From Montifringilla adamsi (lineage: Eukaryota; Chordata; Aves; Passeriformes; Passeridae): a DNA stretch of 64,000 nucleotides. Within the stretch, counting starts at the first letter, position 1; each line of letters opens with the position of its first letter. The position numbers were made by a program, and so were the translations under genes. The stretch is from contig JAGGNK010007559.1 of NCBI GenBank assembly GCA_017590115.1, positions 1,364,620 to 1,428,619 of the forward strand. Direction: 5' to 3'. The notes beneath the pieces are model-generated. The model saw only the letters and a list, made by a program, of their open reading frames with translations, did not search any database and was not told the origin of the DNA. Positions 21,100 to 31,262 of the stretch are shown here, piece by piece.

Positions 21100-21520
21100 C
21101 CCTTGGCCTCTGGAATGCTCTTTTCATTGATATTTTCTGGGAACAAAAAATGCCGGCTTTGTATCCACTGCCCCTTTCTTTGCCCACGCAGAAGGGGAGG
21201 GAGGAAAAAAACGACTCAAATATTTTCTTGTAACAAAAGGCTGCGGGTGAATCTGGATCAGCCTCTCTGCTCCGTTTCAGGCCAAATCTCCAGGGTTTTC
21301 AGCGGAGAAATTAAAACACTGGAGCTTTCTCTTTTCTCCCGCAGAACAAACAGGAGCGGTTCCCACTTCCTCCCGCTCATAAACAAAACCAGCCCGACAT
21401 CTCCAGGAGAAACCCTGCCAGGAGACTTTCCTTCCTAATTGTTTGATATTTTTTCAGCTCTGATTAGTATTCGGGAGTGCCTGGCATACGGGCTGCAAAT
21501 TTCAGGAACAGGCTCCGCGA
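21100..21520. promoter_or_regulatory. Candidate conserved non-coding island
   Basis: Low in simple repeats and AT-richer than the flanks, with GCTCTGATTAGTATTCGGG, TTTCATTGATATTTTC and CATAAACAAAACC segments. It may contain one or more conserved elements. No exon signals were found. Confidence 0.25.
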
Positions 21521-21644
21521 GATCCTTCCCTCTGCTTCCATCCCCTCCTGTCCATCCCCTTCACCTTCTTCCTCCCTCCCTCTCCTTTTTGCTTTGTTTC
21601 CAGTCCTCCTTCCTGGGCTGGTGGTGGCTTTTGGCCACCAAATG

Positions 21645-21716
21645 CATGGCAGGGGGTAGAACGGAATGATCCTTAAGGTCCTTTCCAAGCCAAACCATTC
21701 CATGATCCTGTGAAAC
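21645..21716 (+). mobile_element. Short CR1 3' terminus
   Basis: GGGTAGAACGGAATGATCC, then TTAAGGTCCTTTCCAAGCC and AAACCATTCCATGATCCTGT, the canonical CR1 3' end in forward orientation. Confidence 0.8.
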
Positions 21717-21869
21717 TCCTGCTTTTCCCTTGGAAGCTTTGCTGCCCTTGCAGGAGCTGCCCCAAGGCTCTCCAGGCTTTCCCTGCCCTGCTCTGCTGCA
21801 GTTCCTTTGCTTCCAGGCTTTTCCCTGCCCTTGGGAAGGAGCCTGGCCTGGCCTGACTGCAGAGGGATT

Positions 21870-22190
21870 CTCTTTTCCATAAGGAAGGGGCAGGATCAGA
21901 TTTGGGAATGCTCTAAAGCAATGAAGGGTGCAGGGAAGGCTCTGGGACAGAATTTTTCCCATGCAGGGAGATCTCCTCCGTCTGAGGAAAGGGCAGGATC
22001 AGATTTGGGAATGCTCTAAAGCAATAAAGGGTGCAGGGAAGGCTCTGGAGTGGAATTTGTCCCACACAAGGAGATCTCCTCCTTTGAGGAAAGGGCAGGA
22101 TCAGATTTGGGAATGCTCTAAAGCAATAATCGGTGCAGGGGATGGTTCTGGGATGGAATTTGTCCCACAGAGGGAGATCTCCTCCTTCTG
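21870..22190. repeat. ~102-bp tandem repeat, three units and a partial fourth
   Basis: CAGGATCAGATTTGGGAATG starts at 21891, 21994 and 22096 (periods 103 and 102), each followed by CTCTAAAGCAATRA and GGTGCAGGG. A GGAGATCTCCTCC palindrome lies at each boundary. Divergence between units is low, so the expansion is recent. Confidence 0.93.
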
Positions 22191-22561
22191 TCTCCATGAA
22201 ATCTGTGGAAAGATGGAATCCTGGGAGTCCTGCTGGCCCTTGGCTCCATCGTGGGACTGTGACTCAGCCGAGTCCCTGGGGAAGCAGCCACTTGTTTTTC
22301 CCACCTCCAACATCCTTCCCAGGAGCTGCTGCCCTCATCCTGCTGTCCCCAGCCCCTGCAGGAGTCAGGGAGGTGCTTTCCCACATCCCCCAGGGCCCGT
22401 GGCTGCCTCTCTGTGCCAAGCTCTGCTCTGGCATCATGTGCTGCAGATCGGGAAATCAGGAGAGGAAATATCCCGGGGTGGGGAGGGAGCAGGGGCAGGA
22501 GCAGGGACCAGGGGGGTTTAAAGGGTGAGGGAATTGTGGGGTCCCACTCTGCTGGCAGGGA

Positions 22562-22660
22562 TGAGCCCAGCTCTTCCCTCCTCTTTTTGCAGGGATAACC
22601 CCAGCTCTTCCCTCCTCTTTTTCCCAGGGTAACCCCAGCTCTTTGCTCTTTTTGCAGGGG
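22562..22660. repeat. Triple 42-bp repeat of acceptor-like sequence
   Basis: CCCAGCTCTTCCCTCCTC followed by TTTTTGCAGGG recurs three times at about 42-bp intervals. Each unit carries a pyrimidine tract ending in CAG, resembling a 3' splice site, with no exon frame downstream. Confidence 0.85.
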
Positions 22661-23516
22661 GGCACCTGTGGGATAAAAGAGCTCACTTGGGGTGGTTGGG
22701 AATGCTCCTCTGGGAAGTTTTGGGAGGATGTGGAGTGTTTATTCCACCTCCCCTGCAAGTGATCCCAGATCCTCTCCCAGGTGCTCCTGCCCTGCCAGAT
22801 CCTTGGTGTTGGGACCTCGGGATGCTGTTCTGGGATCAGCTCTGGAATCCTCTCTGGAACCAGTTTGTTGGGAGTCTGGTGCTTTCTGGGGAATGCTGAG
22901 CTCTGCCTCAATTTCTTCATCCCATAAACAACCATGGGGGCTCTGGCTGTTCTCACGCTTTTCCTCCCTCTTTTCCAAGGATTTTGGAATCCCCTGGGGC
23001 TGGAAACCCCTGTGACCAGGCAGGTGGAAGGTGTTTGTGTCCTTTTCCTTGATCCAGGGGGGAAACTGAGCCTGTGAGGGGTGAAAAAACCGATCCAAAA
23101 TCACGTGGGAACGGTGGGATCTGATGCGTTTGGATCCTTGGTCTGGGAATGGCTGAGCTGAGCTGTGGGGAAAGGGATCCCAAGGAAAAGGGGCTGCAGG
23201 AGCTGAGTTTGGGGAGCAATTCCCTGCCCAGTGGCTTCCAGGCTCTTCCCAGGGCAGGCTCTGAGCAGCTCCAGGCTGATATTCCTTTGGGATAAGAGAG
23301 ATTATCCCATTTTTACAGCAGGCACACAGGCATTAGGGCTGGGATTTCCTAAAGCCTCCTGCTTAAGGAGAATGGGAATTGCAAGTGCCTGAGTTCCTCA
23401 GGAGCCCCTCTGTGAAATTCTGGCTGGGATGGAATATTGAGCTCAGGATCTGTCACATCCAGTGCATCCCAACTCCCCAGGAGAAAACCACAGTGGTTGA
23501 AAATCCCTTAAATTTT
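22661..23516. other. Unassigned DNA
   Basis: Ordinary sequence. Short frames on both strands around 22690-23100 are unsupported. Confidence 0.5.
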
Positions 23517-23605
23517 AAAATGAAATAACTTCAAAATGAAATAACTTCAAAATGAAATAACTTCAACTTTAAAATTAAACAAATTCAAGTAATTTTAAAA
23601 TGAAA
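23517..23605. repeat. 16-bp AT-rich tandem repeat and AT-rich tail
   Basis: AAAATGAAATAACTTC is repeated three times, then decays into TTTAAAATTAAACAAATTC and a further AAAATGAAAAC. Confidence 0.92.
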
Positions 23606-23942
23606 ACTCTCTCTCCTTCCTCTGGGAGTTTTCCCTTGAGTCATTCCCATCTTATTTTTTCTTATTTTTTCCTGATGTTTTCCCTTCTGTGGGTGGGAGA
23701 GACTTGGGAGCAGCCATGGGATGGGGGTGATAAGCAAATCTTGGAAAACAAAGTTCAGGCAAATCCATGGGCAGGTGGAGAGCAGCTTCCTCTGGGTGGG
23801 GACACATCTGGGAGGGGAAGGAGCAGCTCTGTATTTGGGGGATTTTGGGGAGCACCTGCACAGGGGGAGCACTTCTTGTTCTCTTGGAGCTGTTGCTCAG
23901 CTCTTCTCTGCAGGCTGGTATTTTGTGGGTGCTGCTTTTGCA

Positions 23943-24030
23943 TTCCCTGGGGAAAATAAATGCCCCTTTTCCATGGGGAAAATAAATGCACCTTTTCCAT
24001 GGGGAAAATAAATGCCCCTTTTCCCTGGCA
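23943..24030. repeat. ~27-bp tandem repeat, three units
   Basis: GGGGAAAATAAATGCCCCTT followed by TTCCATG recurs with a spacing of about 26-27 bases. Each unit contains AATAAA, so three polyadenylation-like hexamers lie in a row by repetition. Confidence 0.92.
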
Positions 24031-24520
24031 GGAGTGTTGGATGATGCTTTCCACATCTGCTCTGTGTTCAAACTGCCCCAAATTGGATCAAGGCATGGGA
24101 GCTCTGTGTGCAGCTTTATCACAAAGCAAACCCAGAGCCAGGTTTTGGGCCAGGGCTGTTTTTCCAGCTGGCTGTGGGAATGCCAGGCTGTGGGGCTGGG
24201 GCTTGGGCTTCCCAGCTATCCCAGGCTGGGCTGAGGATGGGAATGCTCCAAGTTGCAATGTCTGAGGTGGGAGAATTTGGCATTTCAGAGCTTTTTGGGG
24301 CTGGCTGAGAGGCAGCAGCTGGTGTTGGATAGTTGGGAATAGCTCCCAGTTTATCCAGTTAAAAATCCCAAGGGGCAGGAGCAGAGGGTGGGAGCTGCTG
24401 GGGCTTTTCCTGCTCGGGCTCTGGGGTAAAGCTGGAGCATTCTGTGCCGGGGGGTTATGGTGTCTTTTGCAGAACATGGGGAAGGAGCTCTGTGCTGACC
24501 TCCCCTGCTTGGCTGGGACT

Positions 24521-24685
24521 TCTCTGGATGCTCCTAAACCCAAATCCCAAAACTTCTCTGGATGTTCCTAAACCCAACAGTCTCCAAATCCCAAAACTCC
24601 TTTGGATGCTCCTAAACCCAGCTGTCTCCCAAAACTCCTCAGGATGCTCCTAAACCTAGCTGTCTCCAAATCCCAAAACTTCCAG
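24521..24685. repeat. Degenerate repeat (CTGGATGCTCCTAAACCC)
   Basis: Four diverged units of 34-50 bases are joined by CAAATCCCAAAACTYC. Confidence 0.85.
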
Positions 24686-24786
24686 GAGGATTTGGCAGGA
24701 TTGGGCAGGGTGGGAGGAGCTGGATTTGCAGGACAGCAGGGTTGGGAAGCCCTTGTTGTGTTCCTCAGCTCCAGCCCTGCTCCCTC

Positions 24787-24985
24787 AGGTTTTTTGTGCT
24801 CCAGGGTTCCTTGGGCAGGTGAGGATGAGGTTTTTGTGCTCCAGGTTTTTTTGGGCAGGTGAGGATGAGGTTTTTTGTGCTCCAGGGTTTTTTTGGCAGG
24901 TGAGGATGAGGTTTTTGTGCTCCAGGGTTCCTTGGGCAGGTGAGGATGAGGTTTTTGTGCTCCACGGTTCCTTGCCCAGGTGTTT
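24787..24985. repeat. 41-bp tandem repeat, five units
   Basis: GGTTTTTTGTGCTCCAGGG followed by TTCCTTGGGCAGGTGAGGAT, spaced 40-41 bases apart. Each unit contains AGGTGAGGAT, which resembles a splice donor. The last unit is degenerate. Confidence 0.93.
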
Positions 24986-24989
24986 TGCA

Positions 24990-25085
24990 TCTCCGCGGGA
25001 GGCCCGGCTCGTAAAGCGGCGCTCCGAGAGGATTAAGGGGTAATCAGGGTTATAAACAACTGCCGGGCTCTTTAACACCTCCCTG
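24990..25085. promoter_or_regulatory. Candidate conserved non-coding island
   Basis: AGGCCCGGCTCGTAAAGCGG, GAGAGGATTAAGGGGTAATC and AGGGTTATAAACAAC include GGATTA/TAATC (OTX/PITX type) and a forkhead-like core. It differs in composition from the repeats on both sides. Confidence 0.28.
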
Positions 25086-25424
25086 ATGTGCTCCCTGCCC
25101 TTCCCGGCGCATTCCTGGCTCTGGGATGCGCTGCGATGGAGCTGCTGGGCCGGGCTCTCCAAACCCCTCCGGGGGATGGAGACAGGGACAGGGGCTGCTG
25201 GGGCTGCCCTGCTCTGACCTGCGGGTGGGGAAGAGCCGGGAGAGGCTTCAGGGGATCAGCAAACCCCTCAAAGGGTGAGGAGGGATTTGGGGAGCCAGCA
25301 CTGCATCCATCAAGGCGGTGTAGAAGCAGCCCTTGCTCCAGCTGGGAATTCCTATCTCCCGGGAGAAGGGAGCTGCTCACACAACAGGGGGGAAACATCC
25401 TGGGATTGGGGCTTGTGGTGTCTG

Positions 25425-25745
25425 GGACACGGTGTGAGCCTTCCTGCAGGCTGGGCAGAGCCCACGGAGACATTCCCTGGCTGGAATTTGGGATGTGGTG
25501 TGAGCCCTTCCTGCAGGGAACTGAGCAGAGCCCCCAGAGACATTCCGTGGCTGGAATTTGGGAATGGTGTGAGCTTTTCCTGCAGGGAACTGAGCAGATC
25601 CCACTACATTCCTTGGCTGGAATTTGGGAATGGTGTAAACCCTTCTGAGCAGATCCCCCAGGGACATTCCCTGGCTGGAATTTGGGAATGGTGTGAGCTT
25701 TTCCTACAGGCTGAGCAGATCCCCCCAGGAACATTCCCTGGCTGT
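25425..25745. repeat. ~60-75-bp tandem repeat, about five units
   Basis: GACATTCCCTGGCTGGAATT followed by TGGGAATGGTGTGAGC and TTTTCCTGCAGGGAACTGAGC recurs with indels that make the period vary. It yields open frames with a TFPGWNLG-type peptide repeat that has no independent support. Confidence 0.92.
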
Positions 25746-25834
25746 TTACCCATTGCTTTTCCAGCTCCGTTTCATCTCCCGTTGTGGAATTCCCCTGCAG
25801 TTCCCACCTCCCCCCGGCTGCCCCTTCCCACGAG

Positions 25835-25940
25835 GATCGGCGTAATTAAACATTGGGGTAATTAAACATTGTCCGGGCAGGGCACGGAGCGACCCCGCTG
25901 TTTGCCCAGGAGATAAGGGACGGGAGATAAGGGGTGTTTG
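25835..25940. promoter_or_regulatory. Compact cluster: duplicated homeodomain site and GATA doublet
   Basis: GTAATTAAACATTG occurs at 25842-25855 and again at 25858-25871, a 16-bp period. AGATAAGG then occurs at 25911-25918 and 25925-25932, spaced 14 bases apart. Two duplicated factor-binding cores within 100 bases suggest an enhancer. The activity is inferred, not shown. Confidence 0.4.
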
Positions 25941-26535
25941 CTGCCAGCCCAAGGACAGGGCCAGCCCCTGCCCAGGCAGGACAGGTCCCCTGGCCCTGGG
26001 GTGACACCTGTGGGGTGACATCTGGCGGGGCTGGCACTGCTCTTCCCATGGGCACGGCTGGCACCTGCGGCTGGAGCTTGAAAGGGAAAAAGGAGGAGCG
26101 ACCTCTGTCCTTGGGATGTGCTGGGCTGGGGTTAAAATCCCACTATTGTTAAATTCCCACTGTGCTGTGCCCTCAGGGAGTTTGGCCAAAGGAAAGGTCT
26201 GGTCACAAATCAAGCTTCCCGGACTTTGCTGTCCCCACAGCCACATCCTTCCTTTAGGAATGCTGCTGGGGCTCTCCTTGCTGAAATGTCACCCCTAAAT
26301 CCCTCGGGACGGGGCAGTGCCAGCACAGTCCCGTTCCTCCTGCTCTCAACGGATGGATGCCAGGGAATAACAAATTCCCAAGGTCTCCATGAAGCCCCAA
26401 GCCCATCCTGCTGGGTTTTTCCCCGGTCTGTGCCAGGTTTGAGGCGAGATGAAAGGGCCCTGCCCCACCTGGGGCACACCTGGAGCACAGCTGTCACCTC
26501 CCGGCCCTTTATGGCCCTTTGTGGTGCCGCGGGCT

Positions 26536-26583
26536 GATAAGGGCTCACCTGGGGGGTGGGGCTGCTCGATAAGGACTCACCTG
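26536..26583 (+). promoter_or_regulatory. Duplicated GATA/E-box module with a CACCC box between
   Basis: GATAAGGGCTCACCTG at 26536-26551 and GATAAGGACTCACCTG at 26568-26583 differ at one base and repeat with a period of 32. Each pairs a GATA core with a CACCTG E-box. GGGGTGGGG, a KLF-type CACCC box on the other strand, lies between. The combination resembles hematopoietic enhancers bound by GATA, bHLH and KLF factors; that function is inference. Confidence 0.45.
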
Positions 26584-27185
26584 AGGGAAGCTGGAGGCTG
26601 GGCTTGGTCCTTTCCCTGTCCCCAGGGCTGCTCCTGGCTCTGCTCCGACCTCGGGAGCATCATCCTGGAGGCAGGAGCAGCCCTAAGGACCAAGGAGTGA
26701 GGGCTGGAATCCCCGGAGTTCCGAGCTCCAGGAGGGGCAGTTTCCTTTGCCAGAGGAATTTTTGGGATCCTCTGGGGCGATGGAGCTGAGTGTCAGTGTG
26801 GGATTTAACCCCTATTTAAGGCTGTGCGTGAGAGCTGCCTTTGCCAAGGCTGCAGCACATTGTCTGTGGGAAGCTCAGGAGGGAGAAAACTCCCAAACTG
26901 GGATTTCTGGATCCCCTTTAATTTTAGGGATTAGGAGCCCAATGCCTGCTTTTCTCCAAGCTGCCACGAGCGGGTTATAAATTCAGATTGCTGTAGGGGG
27001 AACGCTGCTGCCAGAGCTCTGGATGCTGTCCTGGCCTCACCTCCCCACAATCCAGGGAATAAAGTGCTCCCTTTAGCTAAGGACAGGAGTGTGAGCAGGA
27101 AAATCCATGAAATCCATCCCAGCTGGGCCCTGCTCTGCTCCCTCTGGATGGGCTTGGTGAGAGCAGCCAGAGCTGGGATCTCTCC
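26584..27185. other. Unassigned DNA
   Basis: No feature beyond short overlapping frames. A GGTTATAAATTC core lies at about 26974. Confidence 0.45.
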
Positions 27186-27430
27186 TGGCTCTGGGGCAAT
27201 GGTTTTGCTTAAAATCTGAGATCTTACTGTCGGCTGAGGGCTCTGCAACCTCGTTTTTTTGTTTTATTGAGCAACTTCGCAGCTTTTCTGTTTGTAAATT
27301 GAGTTTGATAACACAGACCCAAAGTCTGAAAAGGCAGGAAGGAAAAAAAAAAAGGAATAGAATCTGAATTTTGTCTGTGGTCAAATCTGGGGATTTATTT
27401 CACTTGGAATAATCCTGATTTTCAAAGCCT
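27186..27430. promoter_or_regulatory. AT-rich island, candidate conserved element
   Basis: GCTTAAAATCTGAGATC, GTTTTATTGAGCAACTTCGC and AATTGAGTTTGATAACACAG occur in a stretch markedly AT-richer than its neighbours, with an A12 tract at about 27343. It also resembles an old decayed transposon, so the class is uncertain. Confidence 0.25.
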
Positions 27431-28106
27431 GAGTGATCCAATTACCAGGAGCTGGTGCCATCCTCCAGTGCCTGGGGAATCCTGCAATTGATGTGGGGTT
27501 AGCCTGGAGATCCCTCATTAAGATTAGCTTAACTCAGAGCTGCTTCTGCTGAACTTGGCAGCACAGGAGCTTCCCTTTCCTCCAGCACAAGCTCCAGAGT
27601 CGTTGGGAAGGACTTTTGGGGGATGCAGCAGAGCTGCTGCACGTTTTGGGGTCCAGCAGAGTGGCTGCAGCCTCTCCCCCATCCCAAAAAGCTCCTGTGG
27701 GAGCTGGCTCAGCAGTGAAGGATCCAGCTTTGCTCCAGCCTAATCCTGACCTTCCTCCCCAGCTTTTGGGAAGTTTTCCCAGTGTTTCTTTGCAGCAGTC
27801 CATCCTGTCTGGAGCTGTTTGAGAGGATTAAAGCCCCGAGTGCTGCCAGCCCGGCTCCCCTCTGCTGCCTCATTCCTGGGGGCACGGAGCTGCTGTGCCC
27901 GGCCCGCGTGAGCAGCCTGGCTGGCACTGCCAGCTCCCAGCAGCTCCTGGGGGACAAATCCTGGATTAGCAGAGCCAGTGGCCGTGCTGCAAGTGGAGCC
28001 CTGCTAATTAGGTTTATGTAACCGGGCTCCCTAATCGGGGAGGGCTGTGCTGCTTAATTGGGAAGCACACTGTGGGCTGCCGTGGCCTTGGAGCTGCTGG
28101 AGACTG
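27431..28106. other. Unassigned DNA with one AT-rich island
   Basis: At 27995-28065 GCTAATTAGGTTTATG, CCCTAATCGGGGAGG and GCTTAATTGGGAAG give three homeodomain-type cores in 70 bases. The rest is featureless. Confidence 0.4.
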
Positions 28107-28332
28107 GGCTGGGCTGCTGCAAATTCCCAAAAAAGTCCTTAAAAATAGCAGTGCAGAGAGTTGGTGATGGGAGGATGGAGGATCCAGCTGGTTTCCACTC
28201 ATGGCTGGGATGGGAGGTGCTGGAGCATCCCAGAATATCTCGGGCTCACAAGGTGCATCTGACTCCTGGTGCTCTGCAGGACATCCCAAAGGATCCCAGC
28301 TTTTCCCTCTGGAGCAAGGCTGAGGCTCCCAG
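28107..28332. repeat. Dispersed duplication, copy A
   Basis: About 225 bases starting GGCTGGGCTGCTGCAAATTC are repeated in direct orientation at 30010-30245. Shared landmarks are CAAAAAAGTCCTTAAAAATA, GGTTTCCACTCATGGCTGGG and CCCAGCTTTTCCCTCTGGAG. Copy B has a short extra block near its middle that shifts the reading frame, arguing against a coding role. Confidence 0.92.
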
Positions 28333-28587
28333 GAGCTGTCTGCACCAGGAGGGATTGGGCTGGTCCAGTGCCAGAGGGGTTTGTTCCCCCAAGAGTGAGC
28401 TCTGGGTTTTCCCAGGCCCAGATGTGGGCAGATTTTATGGGAATTCTGTTTCCTGCCCAAAAAACCCCAGGAAAAATGACTGGAGCAGCCAAAGGCTGGA
28501 ACAACCCAGGTTAAATCCCTGCAGCAGTGGGGTCTGCTTGGGAATTTTCTGAACCCAGCTGCTGTTCCCCTTCCTCTGCTTGCGAGG

Positions 28588-28631
28588 GAGGTGGCACAAA
28601 GGGACACGGAGGGAGGTGGCACAAAGGGACG
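28588..28631. repeat. ~22-bp tandem duplication
   Basis: GGAGGTGGCACAAAGGGACA is immediately repeated as GGAGGTGGCACAAAGGGACG. Confidence 0.9.
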
Positions 28632-29029
28632 TTGTTGGCTCTGTGGTGCCAGGGGAAGCTGCTGGCCCTGGCACAGCTCTGGGGGATCCCAGGGAGAGGC
28701 TGAGCTGCTCCTCCTGCACAGGGGGATGGAAGTTGGGATCAGCCCAATCCCACCTGGCCTGGGGCACTTCCAGTCCCAGCTGTGCCAGGTCTCGCCACCC
28801 TCTGGGGAGGGATTTCTGTGGGAATCCAGGGCCCTCCTGAGCCTCAGCCTCCCTCTCCATGGCATTCCCATCCTTGGGGCCTGCCCTAGGGGATCCAGCA
28901 CCCCAAAATGACAGTCCCTGTGGCAATGACATCCAGGAGGGGGCTGTTCCTGCAGGACAGGCTTTTCCTGCCCATCCCACCCTCCGATCCCTTCGTGTCC
29001 AGCCCACCACCGATGGTGCTGCCGAGCTT

Positions 29030-29230
29030 TGATCTGCTCCCAGTGATTAAATTCCTATCATCCAGACTGACAGCTTAATATTCCTTAATATTCCTCAGCC
29101 AGGCTGTGCTAAATTAGTTGTGTCTGTCTTGCCAAAGCTGCAGAAATCTTTCTGACAGCTCCAGGCACTTGATACATTTTTTTCTCCTTTTTTTCCCCCT
29201 TTTTTTTGCCTTTTTCTCAGTGTACAGTAG
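29030..29230. promoter_or_regulatory. Candidate conserved non-coding island
   Basis: GTGATTAAATTCCTATCATC, a doublet TTAATATTCCTTAATATTCC and CTAAATTAGTTGTGTCTGTC stand out from GC-rich flanks. A T-rich tract (29177-29215) follows. Confidence 0.3.
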
Positions 29231-30009
29231 GAGTTGTCTTTGCTCTGTTGAGGGAATCCTCTCCTGAGTTTCCCACAAGCTGCTTCCAGTGCTGCTGGAG
29301 TCACTCAGTGTCTGTGGAGTGGGAACAGCTGCCCTGGAGTGTGGGATTGGTATCTGCACGGGACCAGGCTGGGGCTTCCTTAAAAAATCATCTCTTCACG
29401 TTTGTGGAATTACTTCCTCTCTGAGTCTTGGGTTAGGTTGAATTGTTCCTGTTTGGCAACTGAAGGCCTCGGGCTTTTGGGATTCCTTGGAGCAGCTGAT
29501 CCCTTTTGTGCCCCTATTGGATCCCCTGTTGGATCTCAGCTGTTTTGGGGTGAGATGTGGCACTTTGGGGGCTCCTGAACCAGAGGAGAAGGAACAGATT
29601 TTGGTGAGGATCCATTGGCAGCAAATCCATCCCAGATCTTCTCCTAGGACTGGGCCAGCTTCTCCTTTCCTCTCCCCACAAGCAGGCAGCACCTTTGGGG
29701 TGACAGCAGAGGGGAAGTGACCCCAGATCCACCTTGACCCAACCCTTCCCAGCCAGCCAGGAGGAAGTGCTGTGCTCTCCTTGCCAAGAGCTTAAAGAAG
29801 GGGAAAAGCCCCCCCATTAGCAGCACCTTTGCTAATTGCCACATGGAGAGGCAGGAATTCAGATGCAGAGTTAATCTCCGGCAGGATTAGCCGAGCATGC
29901 GGCGTCTTGTCAGATGTGGGAGCAGCGGCCGGGCCGTAATTTTTCCAGACAAGGGGGAGGTTCCTGCTGGAGCCCAGCCCTGCCACACGCTGCCCCAGTG
30001 ACCCACTGA
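29231..30009. other. Unassigned DNA
   Basis: A repeat-poor island at 29815-29950 with GCTAATTGCC, GAGTTAATCTCC and GGGCCGTAATTTTTCC may be regulatory. The rest shows nothing. Confidence 0.4.
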
Positions 30010-30245
30010 GGCTGGGCTGCTGCAAATTCCCAAAAAAGTCCTTAAAAATAGCAGTGCACAGCGTTGTTGCTGGCAGGGTGGAGGATCCCGCTGGTTTCCA
30101 CTCATGGCTGGGACGGGAGGTGCCAGAGCATCCCAGAATATCCCAGCTTGGATGGGGCTCACAAGGTGCATCCAACTCTTGGTGCTCTGCAGGACATTCC
30201 AAAGGATCCCAGCTTTTCCCTCTGGAGCAGGGCTGAGGCTCCCTG
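30010..30245. repeat. Dispersed duplication, copy B
   Basis: Partner of 28107-28332, offset 1,903 bases and same orientation. It carries an additional CAGCTTGGATGGGG-like block and a handful of substitutions. Family unknown; it may be a low-copy transposon fragment or a local segmental duplication. Confidence 0.92.
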
Positions 30246-30285
30246 GCTTCCAGGGATCTGTGTGTGCTCCAGGGGGGAAGCAGTG

Positions 30286-30340
30286 CCATCCCATCCCTAT
30301 CCCATCCCCATCCCATTATCCCATCCCCATGCCCATCCCT
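30286..30340. repeat. CCATCCC microsatellite
   Basis: About eight imperfect units of CCATCCC/CTATCCC. Confidence 0.92.
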
Positions 30341-30559
30341 TCCCAGTGCTGACCAGCAGCCTCCAGCTCTGTGTGGGAATTCTTTATTTCCCCAGAGAAT
30401 TCCTCATCCAGGAGCTGGGTCTGCTGGAATCTCCTGGTTTTTGGAGGAGGAGGTGGCTGCAGCATCCTGGGATCCCGGGGAGGAGCTTACTGCATCCAGG
30501 CTTTGGGAGGTGCTGCTTTGGCAGCTCTCAGGAGCCCAGCCTGGCTTTGGCAGGGCCTG

Positions 30560-30820
30560 AGCACATGGAGTTAATTAGTGGCTGTTAATTGCGCTGGGAG
30601 GTTGGGAATTGGACACGTTTAGAATTCAAAGTTGCTGTTTCCAAGTGTGGCAACTCTGGTGAAACTCCTGTTCAGCACTGGAAAAGGGGAACACCACGTT
30701 TTGCCCAGGGAAAAAGCAGCATTTGGTTCCTTTCCTTCCCGCCTGAGTTTGTTTGGAGTTTGCCACTATCTGCTCCATCTTTGCTCCCCCACTGACAGTA
30801 TGCAAACCCCGGGCTGGGGA
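30560..30820. promoter_or_regulatory. Candidate conserved non-coding island
   Basis: Opens with GAGTTAATTAGTGGC and TGTTAATTGCGC, two homeodomain-type cores 15 bases apart, and continues as repeat-free balanced sequence to CAGTATGCAAACCCCGGGC. Confidence 0.28.
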
Positions 30821-31007
30821 TGAAGCAGGGATGCAAATCCTGGCTGATGTGGAGGTGTTGTGGAGTCAGGCCCAGCCTGGCATCCCAGGAACCCCAACCC
30901 TCAGGGCTGCTGCTGGGAGGCTCCCACAGGGAGGAGAGGATGTTTTCCATCACTTGACACCTCTCCAGCCTTGCATTCCAGCTGGGACAGGCAGAGCTTT
31001 CCTGTTA

Positions 31008-31262
31008 TCACAGAATTATGGGGTGGTTTGGCTTGGAAAGGACCTGAAATCCCATCCAGGCCATGGATCCATCCCCCTGCCATGGGCAGGGACATCTCCC
31101 ACTGCCCTGGGCTGGCCTGGGGACACTTCATGGATCCAGGGGCAGCCACAGCTGCTCTTGGGATTCTCTTCCAGGGCCATCCCACCCTCCCAGGCAGGAA
31201 TTGCTCCCCATATCCCACCCATCCCTGCCCTCTGGCAGTGGGAAGCCATTCCCTGTGTGCTG
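31008..31262 (-). mobile_element. CR1 LINE, 3' fragment
   Basis: CACAGAATTATGGGGTGGTTTG followed by GCTTGGAAAGGACC, then GGGCAGGGACATCTCCCACT, GGGGCAGCCACAGCTGCTCT and CCTGCCCTCTGGCAGTGGGA. Reverse orientation, 5'-truncated. Confidence 0.93.

Noticed and set aside
28014..28901. 295-codon minus frame with a sequence partly shared at 30 kb
   Set aside because: The shared part is the dispersed duplication, and the second copy carries a frame-shifting block, so the frame is not under coding constraint.
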